A stretch of 64,000 bases of DNA from Pseudomonas fluvialis (GCF_014207935.1 NZ_JACHLL010000004.1:339989-403988), one strand, 5' to 3'. Numbered from the stretch's first letter, positions 48,869 to 59,829 are shown. Numbers and translations: made by a program. Notes: generated from the sequence alone by a model not told the origin.

Positions 48869-49333
48869 TTATATCTGCGATTGCAGGTAGTTTTCCAGAC
48901 CGACCTTGTCGATCAGACCGAGCTGAATCTCCAGCCAGTAGGCATGGTCCTCCTCGGTATCCTTCAGCTGAGCCAGGAGAATGTCGCGCGTGGTGTAATC
49001 CTGATGGCGCTCGCACAACTCGATACCATTGGCGAGGGCTGCACGTACCTCATACTCGAGCGCCAGATCCAGCTTGAGCATCTCAGGAACGCTCTGACCG
49101 AAGCTGAACGCCGTTGGCGCCATATCCGGTACGCCTTCAAGGAACAGAATGCGCTTGAGCAGGGCATCGGCATGCTGCGTCTCCTCTTCCATCTCATGGT
49201 TGATGCGCTCATACAGCTTGCTGAAGCCCCAGTCCTCGTAATAACGCGAATGCACGAAATACTGGTCACGGGCCGCCAACTCCCCTTTCAGCAATTGCTT
49301 CAGGTAATCGATGACCTCGGCATGGCCTTTCAT
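48869..49333 (-). CDS. bfrA: Bacterioferritin
   Basis: A 154-residue iron-storage protein that forms a 24-mer. The ferroxidase ligands are present ([55 protein letters not shown]), and HEMEEE carries the methionine that holds haem in bacterioferritins. The C-terminus [10 protein letters not shown] matches P. aeruginosa BfrA. AAGGA is seven bases before the ATG at 49333; the ATG at 49339 is too close to it. Confidence 0.95.
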   Translation of the reverse strand: MKGHAEVIDYLKQLLKGELAARDQYFVHSRYYEDWGFSKLYERINHEMEEETQHADALLKRILFLEGVPDMAPTAFSFGQSVPEMLKLDLALEYEVRAALANGIELCERHQDYTTRDILLAQLKDTEEDHAYWLEIQLGLIDKVGLENYLQSQI

Positions 49334-49499
49334 GAGCATATCCTTGAGCGATGACAGATAACTGGAAACATGCTGGTCCCACCAACGCGTTCGGTCAAGC
49401 TAAGACCTGCCAGAAGGATGCTTGTCGAAGCCGAGGGAACATCCATAGATATGCGCAGCGCACAGCACAGCTTCTCGATACCCGATACTTTTCTACAGG

Positions 49500-49533
49500 C
49501 AATAAAAAACCGGGCAAGCCCGGTTTTTTATTG
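49500..49533. terminator. Terminator after rplQ
   Basis: CAATAAAAAACCGGGC-AA-GCCCGGTTTTTTATTG, perfect 16 bp arms. It ends the alpha operon 10 bp after the rplQ stop and separates it from bfrA. Confidence 0.92.
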
Positions 49534-49542
49534 CGCGACCGA

Positions 49543-49932
49543 TTACTCGGCAGCGGCTTCTACGGCACCAGCGACCGGACGGTCAACCAACTCAACGTAG
49601 GCCATCGGAGCGTTGTCACCAGCGCGGAAGCCGCACTTGAGAATACGCAGATAGCCACCTTGACGGTTGGCGTAACGCTTGCCCAGATCGTTGAACAGCT
49701 TGCCGACCGCTTCCTTGGAGCGAGTGCGGTCGAAAGCCAGACGACGGTTGGCAACGCTGTCTTCCTTGGCCAGGGTGATCAGCGGCTCGGCAACGCGGCG
49801 CAGTTCCTTGGCTTTCGGAAGGGTGGTTTTGATCAGCTCGTGTTCGAACAGGGACACCGCCATGTTCTGGAACATGGCCTTGCGGTGTGCGCTGGTGCGG
49901 CTCAGGTGACGGCCACTTTTACGATGACGCAT
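49543..49932 (-). CDS. rplQ: 50S ribosomal protein L17
   Basis: A 129-residue large-subunit protein that lines the peptide exit region. Start [20 protein letters not shown] and [19 protein letters not shown] are family signatures; an Ala/Glu tail ends it. Last gene of the alpha operon. Confidence 0.98.
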   Translation of the reverse strand: MRHRKSGRHLSRTSAHRKAMFQNMAVSLFEHELIKTTLPKAKELRRVAEPLITLAKEDSVANRRLAFDRTRSKEAVGKLFNDLGKRYANRQGGYLRILKCGFRAGDNAPMAYVELVDRPVAGAVEAAAE

Positions 49933-49975
49933 GGTTTAATTCCTTACCAAACTTCAAGTTCGGTGATCGTGACGA

Positions 49976-50977
49976 TCAGGCCGTGGCCTTATCGTCTTTC
50001 TTCAGACTTGCCGGCGGCCAGTTGTCGAGGCGCATGCCGAGGGACAGACCGCGGGAGGCCAGAACGTCCTTGATCTCAGTCAGGGACTTCTTGCCCAGGT
50101 TCGGAGTCTTCAACAGTTCTACTTCGGTGCGCTGAATCAGATCACCGATGTAGTAAATGTTCTCCGCCTTCAGGCAGTTGGCCGAACGTACGGTCAGCTC
50201 GAGATCATCGACCGGGCGCAGGAGGATCGGATCGATCTCATCTTCCTGCTCAACCACGACCGGCTCACTGTCACCTTTGAGATCGACGAACGCGGCCAGC
50301 TGCTGCTGCAGAATGGTCGCGGCACGACGGATGGCCTCTTCAGGGTCCAGAGTACCGTTGGTTTCCAGATCAAGAACCAGCTTGTCCAGGTTGGTGCGCT
50401 GCTCAACGCGGGCGTTTTCCACCACGTAAGCGACACGACGGACCGGGCTGAAAGAAGAATCCAGCTGCAGACGACCAATGCTGCGGCTTTCATCTTCGTC
50501 ACTCTGACGCGCGTCAGCCGGCTCATAGCCGCGACCACGAGCCACAGTGAGCTTCATGTTCAGAACACCGTTGTCCGCCAGGTTGGCAATCACGTGGTCG
50601 CCGTTGACGATTTCAACATCATGATCCAGCTGAATGTCGGCGGCGGTGACCACGCCTGCGCCTTTCTTGGAAAGGTTCAGGGTTACCTCGTCACGGCCAT
50701 GCAGCTTGATAGCCAGACCTTTCAGGTTCAGCAGGATTTCAATGACATCTTCCTGCACACCCTCGATGGCGCTGTACTCATGGAGCACGCCATCGATTTC
50801 GGCCTCGACTACTGCACAGCCGGGCATGGAGGACAACAGGATGCGACGCAGCGCGTTGCCCAGGGTATGGCCGAAACCACGCTCGAGAGGCTCGAGCGTG
50901 ATCTTGGCACGGGTCGGACTGACCACCTGCACATCAATGTGGCGGGGGGTCAGGAACTCATTTACCGAACTCTGCAT
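49976..50977 (-). CDS. rpoA: RNA polymerase alpha subunit
   Basis: A 333-residue subunit that nucleates RNA polymerase assembly. The N-terminal domain ([27 protein letters not shown]) dimerises; the C-terminal domain ([29 protein letters not shown], then [16 protein letters not shown]) binds UP elements and activators. The start is ATG 50977, giving MQSSVNEFL; a GTG at 50986 is in frame but the AGG ribosome site fits the ATG. Confidence 0.99.
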   Translation of the reverse strand: MQSSVNEFLTPRHIDVQVVSPTRAKITLEPLERGFGHTLGNALRRILLSSMPGCAVVEAEIDGVLHEYSAIEGVQEDVIEILLNLKGLAIKLHGRDEVTLNLSKKGAGVVTAADIQLDHDVEIVNGDHVIANLADNGVLNMKLTVARGRGYEPADARQSDEDESRSIGRLQLDSSFSPVRRVAYVVENARVEQRTNLDKLVLDLETNGTLDPEEAIRRAATILQQQLAAFVDLKGDSEPVVVEQEDEIDPILLRPVDDLELTVRSANCLKAENIYYIGDLIQRTEVELLKTPNLGKKSLTEIKDVLASRGLSLGMRLDNWPPASLKKDDKATA

Positions 50978-51000
50978 GGATAGCACCTATTTTCTAACTC

Positions 51001-51621
51001 TTACTTGGAGTAGAGCTCGACAATCAGGTTTTCGTTGATGTCGGCAGACAGGTCGCTGCGAGCCGGCACGCTCTTGAACACGCCAGACTTCTTCTCGGCA
51101 TCGACGTCGAGCCACTCGAGACGACCGCGCTGAGCGGCCAGATCCAGGGCTTGAGCGATACGCAGCTGGTTTTTCGACTTTTCACGAACAGCCACGACGT
51201 CACCGGCCTGAACCTGGTAAGACGGAATGTTCAGGGTCTTACCGTTAACGGTGATCGACTTGTGCGATACCAGCTGACGGGATTCAGAACGGGTAGCACC
51301 GAAGCCCATACGGTAAACGACGTTATCCAGACGGCACTCGAGGAGTTGCAGCAGGTTTTCGCCGGTAGCACCCTTACGACGGGCAGCTTCCTTGTAGTAG
51401 CTGCTGAACTGACGCTCGAGTACGCCGTAGATACGACGAACTTTCTGCTTCTCACGCAGCTGCAGACCGTAGTCGGACAGACGACCACGACGGGCGCCAT
51501 GCTGGCCAGGAGCGGATTCGATGTTGCACTTGGATTCGAGCGCGCGCGCACCACTCTTCAGGAAGAGATCGGTGCCTTCACGACGAGACAGTTTGCACTT
51601 GGGACCAATGTAACGAGCCAT
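51001..51621 (-). CDS. rpsD: 30S ribosomal protein S4
   Basis: A 206-residue primary 16S rRNA-binding protein; in enterics it also represses the alpha operon. [20 protein letters not shown] and the S4 RNA-binding domain ([20 protein letters not shown]) are clear. It is the C+/C- hybrid-free form without the zinc Cys cluster (only one Cys in the N-terminus). Confidence 0.98.
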   Translation of the reverse strand: MARYIGPKCKLSRREGTDLFLKSGARALESKCNIESAPGQHGARRGRLSDYGLQLREKQKVRRIYGVLERQFSSYYKEAARRKGATGENLLQLLECRLDNVVYRMGFGATRSESRQLVSHKSITVNGKTLNIPSYQVQAGDVVAVREKSKNQLRIAQALDLAAQRGRLEWLDVDAEKKSGVFKSVPARSDLSADINENLIVELYSK

Positions 51622-51637
51622 TCTTCACTGTCTCCTA

Positions 51638-52027
51638 TTACACGCGACGCTTCTTCGGCGGACGGCACCCGTTATGCGGGATTGGCGTCACGTCGGTGAT
51701 GCTGGCGATCTTGTAGCCGCAGGCGTTCAGTGCACGCACAGCGGATTCGCGACCCGGGCCTGGGCCTTTGACGTTTACGTCGAGGTTTTTCAAACCGTAT
51801 TCCAGAGCCGCTTGACCAGCGCGCTCAGCAGCCACCTGGGCAGCGAACGGGGTGCTCTTACGGGAACCACGGAAGCCCGAACCACCAGAGGTTGCCCAGG
51901 ACAGAGCATTACCTTGACGGTCAGTGATGGTCACGATGGTGTTATTGAAAGAAGCGTGGATATGGGCGATCCCATCCACCACTGTCTTTTTGACTTTCTT
52001 ACGAGTACGAGCAGCTGGCTTAGCCAT
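51638..52027 (-). CDS. rpsK: 30S ribosomal protein S11
   Basis: A 129-residue platform protein of the small subunit. [35 protein letters not shown] and the C-terminal [13 protein letters not shown] are diagnostic. Alpha operon, between rpsM and rpsD. Confidence 0.99.
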   Translation of the reverse strand: MAKPAARTRKKVKKTVVDGIAHIHASFNNTIVTITDRQGNALSWATSGGSGFRGSRKSTPFAAQVAAERAGQAALEYGLKNLDVNVKGPGPGRESAVRALNACGYKIASITDVTPIPHNGCRPPKKRRV

Positions 52028-52059
52028 GACTTATTTCCTGTCGATTCGCGGGCGCAATG

Positions 52060-52416
52060 TTACTTGCGGATCGGCTTACGCGGGCCCTTACGGGTACGCG
52101 CGTTGGTCTTGGTACGCTGACCACGAACAGGCAAGCCACGACGATGACGCAGACCGCGGTAGCAGCCCAGGTCCATCAGACGCTTGATGTTCATGTTGAT
52201 TTCGCGGCGCAGGTCACCCTCAGTGGTGAGCTTTGCGACTTCGCCACGCAGCTGTTCAATCTGCTCGTCGCTCAGATCCTTGATTTTTGCTGCCGGGTTT
52301 ACACCGGTAACAGCGCAGATCTTTTGCGCGGTTGTGCGACCGACACCATAGATGTAGGTCAGCGAGATAACAGTGTGCTTGTTATCCGGAATGTTGACGC
52401 CTGCAATACGGGCCAT
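52060..52416 (-). CDS. rpsM: 30S ribosomal protein S13
   Basis: A 118-residue head protein contacting the P-site t[35 protein letters not shown] and the basic tail [20 protein letters not shown] match the family. First gene of the alpha operon. Confidence 0.99.
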   Translation of the reverse strand: MARIAGVNIPDNKHTVISLTYIYGVGRTTAQKICAVTGVNPAAKIKDLSDEQIEQLRGEVAKLTTEGDLRREINMNIKRLMDLGCYRGLRHRRGLPVRGQRTKTNARTRKGPRKPIRK

Positions 52417-52504
52417 TCAGTGGAACTCCAATTGACAGCTACCCACGCCCTGGAAGCCAAGAAATAGGGCGCGAGATATTAGCGCTGTAATAACAAAGAA
52501 TCAA

Positions 52505-52528
52505 CCCGGCAGCGCACTAGCTGCCGGG
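52505..52528 (-). terminator. Hairpin between rpmJ and rpsM
   Basis: CCCGGCAGC-N6-GCTGCCGGG with a moderately T-rich minus-strand tail. Plausible end of the spc operon or attenuator before the alpha operon. Confidence 0.6.
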
Positions 52529-52549
52529 CTCATTACGCGTGAATCACAC

Positions 52550-52666
52550 TCAGCCTTGGCGCTGCTTGTGACGCGGCTCCGCGCTGCAGATCACGCGAAC
52601 AACACCTTCGCGGCGAATGATCTTGCAGTTGCGGCACAGCTTCTTGACCGATGCACGAACTTTCAT
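52550..52666 (-). CDS. rpmJ: 50S ribosomal protein L36
   Basis: A 38-residue protein read as [20 protein letters not shown] and continuing to KQRQG. Cys11, Cys14, Cys27 and His32 form the zinc site, so this is the zinc-binding (C+) form. It follows secY by 31 bp and is the usual last gene of the spc operon. An AGGAGTTAC-type site precedes the ATG. Confidence 0.97.
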
Positions 52667-52697
52667 CAGTAACTCCTAGAACCTTACGGACGCTATA

Positions 52698-54026
52698 TCA
52701 GCGGAGCATTCCGCCGCCATAGCCCTTCAGGTTGGCTTTCTTCATCAGGGATTCGTACTGGTGCGAAACGAGGTGCGATTGTACTTGGGCCATAAAGTCC
52801 ATCACAACCACGACCACGATCAGCAACGAGGTCCCGCCAAGGTAGAACGGCACATTGGCCGCCACCACCAGGAACTGGGGCAGCAAGCAGACAGCCGTCA
52901 TGTACAGAGCACCGAACAGAGTCAAGCGGGTCAGAACGCCATCGATATAGCGCGCCGACTGCTCACCCGGACGAATACCCGGAATAAAGGCACCGGACTT
53001 CTTCAGGTTTTCCGCCACATCCTTCGGATTGAACATCAGGGCTGTGTAGAAGAAGCAGAAGAAGATGATCCCTGCACTAAACAGCAGAATGTTCAGCGGC
53101 TGGCCGGGCGCGATCGACTGAGCAATTTCCTGCAGCCAGCCCATACCCTCGGACTGACCGAACCACGAACCCAGCGAAGCCGGGAACAGCAGGATGCTGC
53201 TGGCAAAGATTGCCGGAATCACGCCAGCCATGTTGACCTTCAGCGGCAGGTGGCTGGTCTGCGCAGCGAAGACCTTGCGGCCCTGCTGACGCTTGGCGTA
53301 GTGCACCGCAATGCGACGCTGGCCACGCTCAATGAACACCACGAACCCGATGATGGCAACCGCCAGCAAACCGATCGCAATCAGAGCGAAGATATTGATA
53401 TCGCCCTGACGCGCCGATTCGAAGGACTGCCCTATCGCCGACGGCAGGCCAGCAACGATGCCAGCGAAGATCAGCATGGAAATACCATTGCCAACCCCAC
53501 GCTCGGTGATCTGCTCGCCCAACCACATCATGAACATGGCACCAGCTACGAAAGTGGTGACTGCCACGAAGTAGAAACCGAAGTCGGTAGAGAACGCCAC
53601 ACCCTGACCAGCCAGACCAACGGACATGCCGATAGCCTGGACCAGTGCCAGTGCAACAGTACCGTAGCGGGTGTACTGGCTAATCTTGCGACGGCCAGCC
53701 TCACCTTCCTTCTTCAACTGCTCCAGTTGCGGGCTGACAGCGGTCATGAGCTGCATGATGATCGATGCCGAAATGTACGGCATGATCCCCAGCGCAAAGA
53801 TGCTCATGCGCTCCAGCGCGCCACCGGAAAACATGTTGAACAGGCTAAGAATGGTCCCCTCGTTCTGCCGGAACAGTTCCGCCAGCCGGTCAGGGTTGAT
53901 TCCGGGCACTGGAATGTGCGCACCAATCCGATAGACGATGATCGCCAGGAACAGGAAACGCAGTCGAGCCCAGAGCTCGGACAACCCGCCATTGCTGAGC
54001 GCTGAGAGAGCACCTTGCTTAGCCAT
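52698..54026 (-). CDS. secY: Protein translocase subunit SecY
   Basis: A 442-residue channel subunit of the Sec translocon with ten membrane helices. [14 protein letters not shown], the plug region, [15 protein letters not shown] and the cytoplasmic loop [17 protein letters not shown] are conserved. It starts directly after the rplO stop (no spacer). Confidence 0.99.
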   Translation of the reverse strand: MAKQGALSALSNGGLSELWARLRFLFLAIIVYRIGAHIPVPGINPDRLAELFRQNEGTILSLFNMFSGGALERMSIFALGIMPYISASIIMQLMTAVSPQLEQLKKEGEAGRRKISQYTRYGTVALALVQAIGMSVGLAGQGVAFSTDFGFYFVAVTTFVAGAMFMMWLGEQITERGVGNGISMLIFAGIVAGLPSAIGQSFESARQGDINIFALIAIGLLAVAIIGFVVFIERGQRRIAVHYAKRQQGRKVFAAQTSHLPLKVNMAGVIPAIFASSILLFPASLGSWFGQSEGMGWLQEIAQSIAPGQPLNILLFSAGIIFFCFFYTALMFNPKDVAENLKKSGAFIPGIRPGEQSARYIDGVLTRLTLFGALYMTAVCLLPQFLVVAANVPFYLGGTSLLIVVVVVMDFMAQVQSHLVSHQYESLMKKANLKGYGGGMLR

Positions 54027-54461
54027 TTAGTCCTCGAACTTACCGCCAGCTGCTTCGATAGCCGCACGCGCACCCTTGGTGGCAGCGATACCTTTGAGGG
54101 TTACCGCACGACCAACCTCACCGGACAGCATGACCTTTACACGCTGCACGTTTTGGTTGATGACGTTGGCATCCTTCAGCGACTGCAGGGAGACGACATC
54201 GCCTTCCACTTTGGCCAGTTCGGAAGTACGCACTTCTGCGCGATCCATGGCCTTCAGGGAAACGAAGCCGAACTTCGGCAGACGACGGTGCAACGGCTGT
54301 TGACCACCCTCGAAGCCCGGAGCAATGGTGCCACCGGAGCGGGAGGTTTGACCTTTGTGGCCACGGCCACCGGTCTTACCGAGACCGCTACCGATACCAC
54401 GGCCCGGACGGTGCTTTTCGCGACGGGCACCCGGCGCGGAACGCAGATCGTTCAGTTGCAT
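54027..54461 (-). CDS. rplO: 50S ribosomal protein L15
   Basis: A 144-residue protein with the Gly-rich start [19 protein letters not shown] and ends in the [14 protein letters not shown] region. spc operon, 3 bp after rpmD. Confidence 0.98.
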   Translation of the reverse strand: MQLNDLRSAPGARREKHRPGRGIGSGLGKTGGRGHKGQTSRSGGTIAPGFEGGQQPLHRRLPKFGFVSLKAMDRAEVRTSELAKVEGDVVSLQSLKDANVINQNVQRVKVMLSGEVGRAVTLKGIAATKGARAAIEAAGGKFED

Positions 54462-54464
54462 GGA

Positions 54465-54647
54465 TTAACCCTCTACGCGCAGCAGGTAGTAAGCCTTGTT
54501 GATCATGCCGCGGTTTTCAGGAGTGTCCTGAACTTCCACGGTGTGACCGATACGACGCAGGCCGAGACCCTTGACGCAGGCTTTGTGATTGGCCAGACGG
54601 CCGTTCACGCTCTTGATCAGCGTGACTTTGACAGTTGCGTTAGCCAT
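54465..54647 (-). CDS. rpmD: 50S ribosomal protein L30
   Basis: A 60-residue protein; [20 protein letters not shown] and [20 protein letters not shown] fit the family. It lies two bases after rpsE. Confidence 0.98.
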   Translation of the reverse strand: MANATVKVTLIKSVNGRLANHKACVKGLGLRRIGHTVEVQDTPENRGMINKAYYLLRVEG

Positions 54648-54649
54648 GA

Positions 54650-55177
54650 TCAGAGAATCTCCTCGACGCTCTTACCACGCTTGGCGGCCACGGATTCCGG
54701 GGACTGCATGTTCTTCAGACCCTTGAAGGTGGCATACACCACGTTCACCGGATTGGTGGAGCCATAGCACTTGGCCAGAACGTTCTGCACACCAGCCACT
54801 TCCAGGACAGCACGCATGGCGCCGCCGGCGATGATACCGGTACCTTCCGAAGCCGGCTGCATGTACACCTTGGAGGCGCCATGGGCGGACTTGATCGGGT
54901 ACTGCAGGGTGGTGCCGTTCAGGTCGACCTGAATCATGTTGCGGCGTGCAGCTTCCATCGCTTTCTGGATGGCAGCCGGCACTTCGCGGGACTTGCCACG
55001 ACCGAAACCGACGCGACCATTGCCATCACCCACCACGGTCAGCGCGGTGAAAGTGAAGATACGGCCGCCCTTGACGGTCTTAGCAACGCGATTGACCTGC
55101 ACCAGCTTCTCGGTGTAGCCATCGCTCTGGGCATCATCACGGTTACCGCGATCGCGCTTTTGCTCGTTATTTGCCAT
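54650..55177 (-). CDS. rpsE: 30S ribosomal protein S5
   Basis: A 175-residue protein involved in decoding accuracy; [21 protein letters not shown] and [17 protein letters not shown] are diagnostic. The N-terminus [21 protein letters not shown] has about nine extra polar residues (RGNRDDAQS) compared with the ~166-residue P. aeruginosa protein I recall. The start is fixed by the MANNEQKRD match. Confidence 0.98.
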   Translation of the reverse strand: MANNEQKRDRGNRDDAQSDGYTEKLVQVNRVAKTVKGGRIFTFTALTVVGDGNGRVGFGRGKSREVPAAIQKAMEAARRNMIQVDLNGTTLQYPIKSAHGASKVYMQPASEGTGIIAGGAMRAVLEVAGVQNVLAKCYGSTNPVNVVYATFKGLKNMQSPESVAAKRGKSVEEIL

Positions 55178-55180
55178 AAC

Positions 55181-55531
55181 TTAGAACTCCAGCCCGCCTT
55201 CACGAGCAGCATCGGCCAGCGCTTTCACGCGACCGTGGTACTTGAAGCCAGAACGGTCGAATGCCACCTGGGTGATGCCAGCGGCTTTAGCACGCTCGGC
55301 AACCAGCTGACCAACCTTCTTGGCCGCGTCGACGTTGCCAGTGGCACCATCGCGCAGTTCTTTGTCCAGAGTCGAGGCGCTGGCCAGGACTTTGGCGCCG
55401 TCGGCCGACAAGACCTGGGCGTAGATGTGCTGGGAAGAGCGGTATACACAAAGGCGTACGGCTTCCAGCTCGCGCATCTTCAGGCGTGCCTTGCGAGCGC
55501 GACGCAGACGGGTTTCTTTCTTTACGCTCAT
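55181..55531 (-). CDS. rplR: 50S ribosomal protein L18
   Basis: A 116-residue 5S rRNA-binding protein with [14 protein letters not shown] and [20 protein letters not shown]. spc operon, three bases after which rpsE starts. Confidence 0.98.
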   Translation of the reverse strand: MSVKKETRLRRARKARLKMRELEAVRLCVYRSSQHIYAQVLSADGAKVLASASTLDKELRDGATGNVDAAKKVGQLVAERAKAAGITQVAFDRSGFKYHGRVKALADAAREGGLEF

Positions 55532-55541
55532 TTGCTATGCC

Positions 55542-56075
55542 CTACTTTTTCTTGGCTTCTTTGCGACGTACGACTTCGTCGGAGTAGCGAACACCTTTGC
55601 CCTTGTAAGGCTCAGGACGACGGAAGTCACGAATCTCCGCAGCCACTTGGCCCACGAGCTGCTTGTCGATGCCCTTGATCAGGATATCGGTCTGGCTCGG
55701 GGTTTCAGCGGTAACGCCTTGCGGCAGTTCGTAGTCGATTGGGTGCGAGAAGCCGAGAGCCAGAGAGAGCACCTGGCCTTTGGCCTGAGCTTTATAGCCC
55801 ACACCTACCAGCTGCAGCTTGCGCTCGAAGCCTTGGCTAACACCGGTCACCATATTGTTGACCAGCGCGCGAGTGGTACCGGCCATGGCGCGATTCTGGT
55901 TGTCGCCATTGCGAGCAGCGAAGCGCAGCTCACCAGCGTCCTGAATCACTTCAACAGACGGATGCACGTTCAGTTCAAGAGCACCCTTGGAGCCCTTGAT
56001 CGACAGCTGCTGGCCGGCGAGTTTGACCTCAACACCAGCGGGCAGCTTGACGGGGTTCTTAGCAACGCGAGACAT
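55542..56075 (-). CDS. rplF: 50S ribosomal protein L6
   Basis: A 177-residue protein near the factor-binding site. [19 protein letters not shown] and [20 protein letters not shown] are family marks. Confidence 0.98.
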   Translation of the reverse strand: MSRVAKNPVKLPAGVEVKLAGQQLSIKGSKGALELNVHPSVEVIQDAGELRFAARNGDNQNRAMAGTTRALVNNMVTGVSQGFERKLQLVGVGYKAQAKGQVLSLALGFSHPIDYELPQGVTAETPSQTDILIKGIDKQLVGQVAAEIRDFRRPEPYKGKGVRYSDEVVRRKEAKKK

Positions 56076-56087
56076 GCTTTCTCCCCC

Positions 56088-56480
56088 TTAGAACACTGTG
56101 CACAGTACTTCGCCGCCGACACCGGCAGCGCGAGCAGCGCGATCCGTCATCACACCTTTGTTGGTGGAGACGATGGAAACGCCGAGACCGCCACGCACTT
56201 TCGGCAGCTGATCAACCGGCTTGTATTGACGCAGGCCTGGACGGCTGGTGCGCTTCAGCTCTTCGATAACCGGCTTGCCTTCGAAATACTTGAGATCGAT
56301 CGACAGGGACGGCTTCGCTTCAGAACTGACTTTAAAATCCGCAATGTAGCCTTCGCTCTTGAGAACTTGGGCAACCGCCACCTTCAGCTTCGAAGACGGC
56401 ATGCTTACGACGGACTTTTCAGCCATCTGGGCATTACGGATGCGAGTTAGCATGTCTGCTAACGGGTCCTGCATACTCAT
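56088..56480 (-). CDS. rpsH: 30S ribosomal protein S8
   Basis: A 130-residue 16S rRNA-binding protein. [20 protein letters not shown] fixes the start at 56480; the C-terminus [21 protein letters not shown] is conserved. In E. coli S8 represses the spc operon. A 179 bp hairpin-rich gap separates it from rpsN. Confidence 0.98.
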   Translation of the reverse strand: MSMQDPLADMLTRIRNAQMAEKSVVSMPSSKLKVAVAQVLKSEGYIADFKVSSEAKPSLSIDLKYFEGKPVIEELKRTSRPGLRQYKPVDQLPKVRGGLGVSIVSTNKGVMTDRAARAAGVGGEVLCTVF

Positions 56481-56547
56481 GGGCTTGATGCTCCTGATAC
56501 ACAAATGAACGGCACTAAGGCCAAAACCACCCAAACGGGCACAGCAA

Positions 56548-56575
56548 AATGCCGGGCTCAGGCGAGCCGGGCATT
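56548..56575. other. Hairpin in the rpsN-rpsH gap (proximal to rpsH)
   Basis: AATGCCGGGCTC-AGGC-GAGCCGGGCATT: 12 bp arms with one mismatch, inside the spc operon. Confidence 0.7.
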
Positions 56576-56591
56576 CTATAGACTGATCAAA

Positions 56592-56625
56592 AATGAATCA
56601 AGCCCCAAAAGGGGCTTGATTCATT
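56592..56625. other. Perfect 15 bp hairpin in the rpsN-rpsH gap
   Basis: AATGAATCAAGCCCC-AAAA-GGGGCTTGATTCATT. On the minus strand the loop is TTTT and the stem ends A/T-rich, resembling a terminator or processing site; a shorter stem (CCCCGGC-AC-GCCGGGG, 56636-56651) lies next to it. Confidence 0.8.
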
Positions 56626-56659
56626 AGACCGTCAACCCCGGCACGCCGGGGCAGATCGA

Positions 56660-56965
56660 TTACCAGCTGGCTTTCACCAGACCCGGTACGTCACCGCGCA
56701 TGGCAGCTTCACGCAGCTTGATACGGCTCAGGCCGAACTTGCGATAGACACCGTGCGGACGACCGGTCAGACGGCAGCGATTACGCAGGCGGCTGGCGCT
56801 CGCGTCACGCGGCTGCTTCTGCAGGGCAACCTGGGCTTCCCAACGCGCTTCCGGAGTGGAGTTCGGATTGGCGATGGTAGCCTTCAGCTCGGCACGCTTT
56901 TTGGCGTACTTGGCAACCGTTTGCTGACGCTTCAGCTCACGGTTTTTCATGCTTGTCTTGGCCAT
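56660..56965 (-). CDS. rpsN: 30S ribosomal protein S14 (long, zinc-free form)
   Basis: A 101-residue protein; [20 protein letters not shown] start, and [20 protein letters not shown] in place of the zinc ribbon, which identifies the long C- form. spc operon. Confidence 0.98.
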   Translation of the reverse strand: MAKTSMKNRELKRQQTVAKYAKKRAELKATIANPNSTPEARWEAQVALQKQPRDASASRLRNRCRLTGRPHGVYRKFGLSRIKLREAAMRGDVPGLVKASW

Positions 56966-56975
56966 GTCCTAGTCC

Positions 56976-57515
56976 TCAGTTACGGAAAGGGAATTTGAAA
57001 GCGCGCATCAGAGCACGGCCTTCATCATCGTTACGAGCGGTGGTGGTCAGAGTGATATCCATACCACGCAGCGCATCGATCTTGTCGTAATCGATTTCCG
57101 GGAAAATGATCTGCTCTTTGACACCCATGCTGTAGTTGCCACGGCCATCGAAGGACTTGGCATTCAGACCACGGAAGTCACGAACGCGCGGCAGAGAGAT
57201 GGTCAGCAGACGGTCCAGGAACTCATACATGCGATCGCTACGCAGAGTTACCTTGACGCCAATCGGCCAGCCCTCGCGCACCTTGAAGCCTGCAATGGAC
57301 TTGCGGGCAAAGGTGACAACCGGCTTTTGACCAGCAATCTTTTCCAGGTCAGCCAGAGCGTTTTCGATAATCTTCTTATCGCCAATCGCTTCGCCCAGAC
57401 CCATGTTCAGAGTGATCTTGGTGATACGCGGAACTTCCATCACGTTGGCCAGCTGAAGCTCTTCTTTCAGCTTGGGCGCGATTTCCTTCCGATAAATCTC
57501 TTTCAGTCGTGCCAT
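56976..57515 (-). CDS. rplE: 50S ribosomal protein L5
   Basis: A 179-residue 5S rRNA-binding protein; [37 protein letters not shown] and [20 protein letters not shown] are diagnostic. Confidence 0.99.
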   Translation of the reverse strand: MARLKEIYRKEIAPKLKEELQLANVMEVPRITKITLNMGLGEAIGDKKIIENALADLEKIAGQKPVVTFARKSIAGFKVREGWPIGVKVTLRSDRMYEFLDRLLTISLPRVRDFRGLNAKSFDGRGNYSMGVKEQIIFPEIDYDKIDALRGMDITLTTTARNDDEGRALMRAFKFPFRN

Positions 57516-57535
57516 GGTGTTTTACCTAGCAGTGC

Positions 57536-57850
57536 TCAAGCGCCAACCGGCTTTTGGGTGGACTTGAAGACACGAATCTTCTTACCGTCTTCGAGTTTGA
57601 AACCAACGCGGTCAGCCTTGTTGGTATCAGCATTGAAGATGGCAACGTTGGAGACGTGCAGCGGGGCTTCCTTCTCGACGATACCGCCTTGATTGCCCAG
57701 CATCGGGTTCGGCTTGGTGTGGCGCTTGATCATGTTGATCCCACCCACGACCAGACGGTCGTCAGCGAGAACCTTGAGCACCTTACCGCGCTTGCCCTTG
57801 TCTTTGCCGGCGATGACGATGACTTCGTCGTCACGACGAATCTTTTGCAT
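57536..57850 (-). CDS. rplX: 50S ribosomal protein L24
   Basis: A 104-residue assembly-initiator protein with the KOW motif ([20 protein letters not shown]) and [16 protein letters not shown]. Confidence 0.98.
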   Translation of the reverse strand: MQKIRRDDEVIVIAGKDKGKRGKVLKVLADDRLVVGGINMIKRHTKPNPMLGNQGGIVEKEAPLHVSNVAIFNADTNKADRVGFKLEDGKKIRVFKSTQKPVGA

Positions 57851-57862
57851 GACGGCTTCTCC

Positions 57863-58231
57863 TTACAGCACTTCGGGGGCCAGGGAGACAATTTTCATGA
57901 ACTTCTCAGAGCGAAGTTCACGAGTCACCGGGCCAAAGATACGGGTGCCGATAGGCTCCTGCTTGTTGTTCAGCAGGACAGCGGCATTGCCGTCAAAACG
58001 AATGATGGAGCCGTCAGGACGACGTACGCCATGCTTGGTACGAACGACCACGGCACTCATGACCTGGCCTTTCTTTACCTTGCCGCGCGGAATCGCTTCC
58101 TTAACGGTTACCTTGATGATGTCACCGATGCCAGCATAACGGCGGTGCGAACCACCCAGCACCTTGATGCACATAACACGGCGGGCGCCGCTGTTATCGG
58201 CCACATCGAGCATGGATTGAGTCTGAATCAT
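57863..58231 (-). CDS. rplN: 50S ribosomal protein L14
   Basis: A 122-residue protein; [20 protein letters not shown] and [20 protein letters not shown] match the family. First gene of the spc operon in the E. coli order. Confidence 0.99.
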   Translation of the reverse strand: MIQTQSMLDVADNSGARRVMCIKVLGGSHRRYAGIGDIIKVTVKEAIPRGKVKKGQVMSAVVVRTKHGVRRPDGSIIRFDGNAAVLLNNKQEPIGTRIFGPVTRELRSEKFMKIVSLAPEVL

Positions 58232-58243
58232 GGCTCTACACCC

Positions 58244-58510
58244 TTACACTTCTACAGCGCGCTCAACGATCTCAACCAGAGCCCACGCCTTGGTCTTGGC
58301 GACCGGACGGGTTTCGCGAATGGTGACGGTATCACCAATGCGGCACTGATTGTTTTCGTCGTGCGCGTGCAGTTTGGTGGAACGCTTCACGTATTTACCG
58401 TAGATCGGGTGCTTTACGCGACGCTCGATCAGAACGGTGATGGTTTTGTCCATCTTGTCGCTGACAACACGGCCAGTCAGCGTACGGACTACTTTCTGAG
58501 CTTCAGCCAT
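58244..58510 (-). CDS. rpsQ: 30S ribosomal protein S17
   Basis: An 88-residue 16S rRNA-binding protein; [20 protein letters not shown] and [17 protein letters not shown] are conserved. Last gene of the S10 operon order. Confidence 0.98.
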   Translation of the reverse strand: MAEAQKVVRTLTGRVVSDKMDKTITVLIERRVKHPIYGKYVKRSTKLHAHDENNQCRIGDTVTIRETRPVAKTKAWALVEIVERAVEV

Positions 58511-58512
58511 GA

Positions 58513-58704
58513 TTACTTACCTGCCTGCTGGTTGAGCACAGTCTTGACGCGAGCGATGTCGCGCTTCACTTGCGAGAGCAGGTGAGACTGCCCCAGCTGA
58601 CCAGTTGCTTTCTGCATACGCAGATTGAACTGGTCGCGCAGCAGACCGAGCAGCTGCTCGTTCAGTTCCTGCGCGGATTTTCCACGAAGTTCATTCGCTT
58701 TCAT
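58513..58704 (-). CDS. rpmC: 50S ribosomal protein L29
   Basis: A 63-residue helical protein beside the exit tunnel ([20 protein letters not shown] ... [16 protein letters not shown]). The ATG at 58704 overlaps the rplP stop (ATGA); a GTG one codon earlier is not needed. Confidence 0.97.
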   Translation of the reverse strand: MKANELRGKSAQELNEQLLGLLRDQFNLRMQKATGQLGQSHLLSQVKRDIARVKTVLNQQAGK

Positions 58705-59117
58705 CACATCACCGTCCGCTTAACAAAGGAGGTGGCGAGCGGCAGCTTTGCAGCAGCCAGAGCGAATGCTTCGCGCGCCAGCTCTTCGGAAACACCCTCG
58801 ATCTCGTACAGGACCTTGCCCGGCTGAATCTGGGCTACCCAGTACTCGACGCCGCCCTTACCTTTACCCATACGTACTTCCAGGGGCTTCTTGGTAACAG
58901 GCTTGTCGGGGAAAACGCGGATCCAGATCTTACCGCCACGCTTTACGTGACGGGTCAGTGCACGACGTGCGGACTCGATCTGACGAGCAGTGAGGCGGCC
59001 ACGGCCAGTCGCCTTGAGGGCGAACTCACCGAAGCTGACTTTGCTACCGCGATGAGCCAGACCACGGTTGTGGCCGGTCATCTGCTTGCGGAACTTCGTA
59101 CGCTTAGGTTGCAACAT
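58704..59117 (-). CDS. rplP: 50S ribosomal protein L16
   Basis: A 137-residue protein near the A-site; [40 protein letters not shown] and [14 protein letters not shown] are diagnostic. Arg81 (in the FPDKP region), a hydroxylation target in E. coli, appears conserved as a neighbouring basic context. Confidence 0.98.
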   Translation of the reverse strand: MLQPKRTKFRKQMTGHNRGLAHRGSKVSFGEFALKATGRGRLTARQIESARRALTRHVKRGGKIWIRVFPDKPVTKKPLEVRMGKGKGGVEYWVAQIQPGKVLYEIEGVSEELAREAFALAAAKLPLATSFVKRTVM

Positions 59118-59129
59118 TTGGCGTACCCC

Positions 59130-59816
59130 TTATTTAGCAGCTTTTTTACGAGGCGCCGGAGCGGTCGGCTTCAGCTCTTCACGCAGGCCACCGATGACCT
59201 CGCCCTTGAAGATCCAAACCTTCACACCGATCACACCGTAAGTGGTGTGGGCTTCGTAGGTGTTGTAGTCGATATCGGCACGCAGGGTGTGCAGCGGCAC
59301 ACGCCCTTCGCGATACCACTCGGTACGTGCGATTTCAGCACCACCAAGACGACCACTCACCTGGATCTTGATGCCTTTGGCACCAATACGCATGGCGTTC
59401 TGTACGGCGCGCTTCATGGCGCGACGGAACATAACGCGGCGTTCCAGCTGCTGAGCAACGCTCTGAGCAACCAACAGGGCATCGAGTTCCGGCTTGCGGA
59501 TTTCTTCGATGTTGATGTGCACAGGCACACCCATTTGCTTGGTCAGGTCCTGACGCAGCTTCTCAACATCTTCACCTTTCTTGCCGATCACGATGCCGGG
59601 ACGAGCGGTGTGGATGGTGATGCGTGCAGTCTGAGCCGGACGAGCGATGTCGATACGGCTTACGGACGCGCTTTTTAGTTTGTCTTGGAGGTATTCGCGC
59701 ACCTTGAGGTCGGCAAACAGATAATCAGCGTATTGACGCTTGTCTGCATACCAAACAGAGGTGTGCTCCTTGACGATTCCCAGGCGAATGCCAGTGGGAT
59801 GTACTTTCTGACCCAT
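59130..59816 (-). CDS. rpsC: 30S ribosomal protein S3
   Basis: A 228-residue protein with a KH domain ([20 protein letters not shown]) at the mRNA entry. The start at 59816 gives [18 protein letters not shown], the standard N-terminus, although the frame is open upstream. Confidence 0.99.
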   Translation of the reverse strand: MGQKVHPTGIRLGIVKEHTSVWYADKRQYADYLFADLKVREYLQDKLKSASVSRIDIARPAQTARITIHTARPGIVIGKKGEDVEKLRQDLTKQMGVPVHINIEEIRKPELDALLVAQSVAQQLERRVMFRRAMKRAVQNAMRIGAKGIKIQVSGRLGGAEIARTEWYREGRVPLHTLRADIDYNTYEAHTTYGVIGVKVWIFKGEVIGGLREELKPTAPAPRKKAAK

Positions 59817-59829
59817 CTGATCGACTCCG

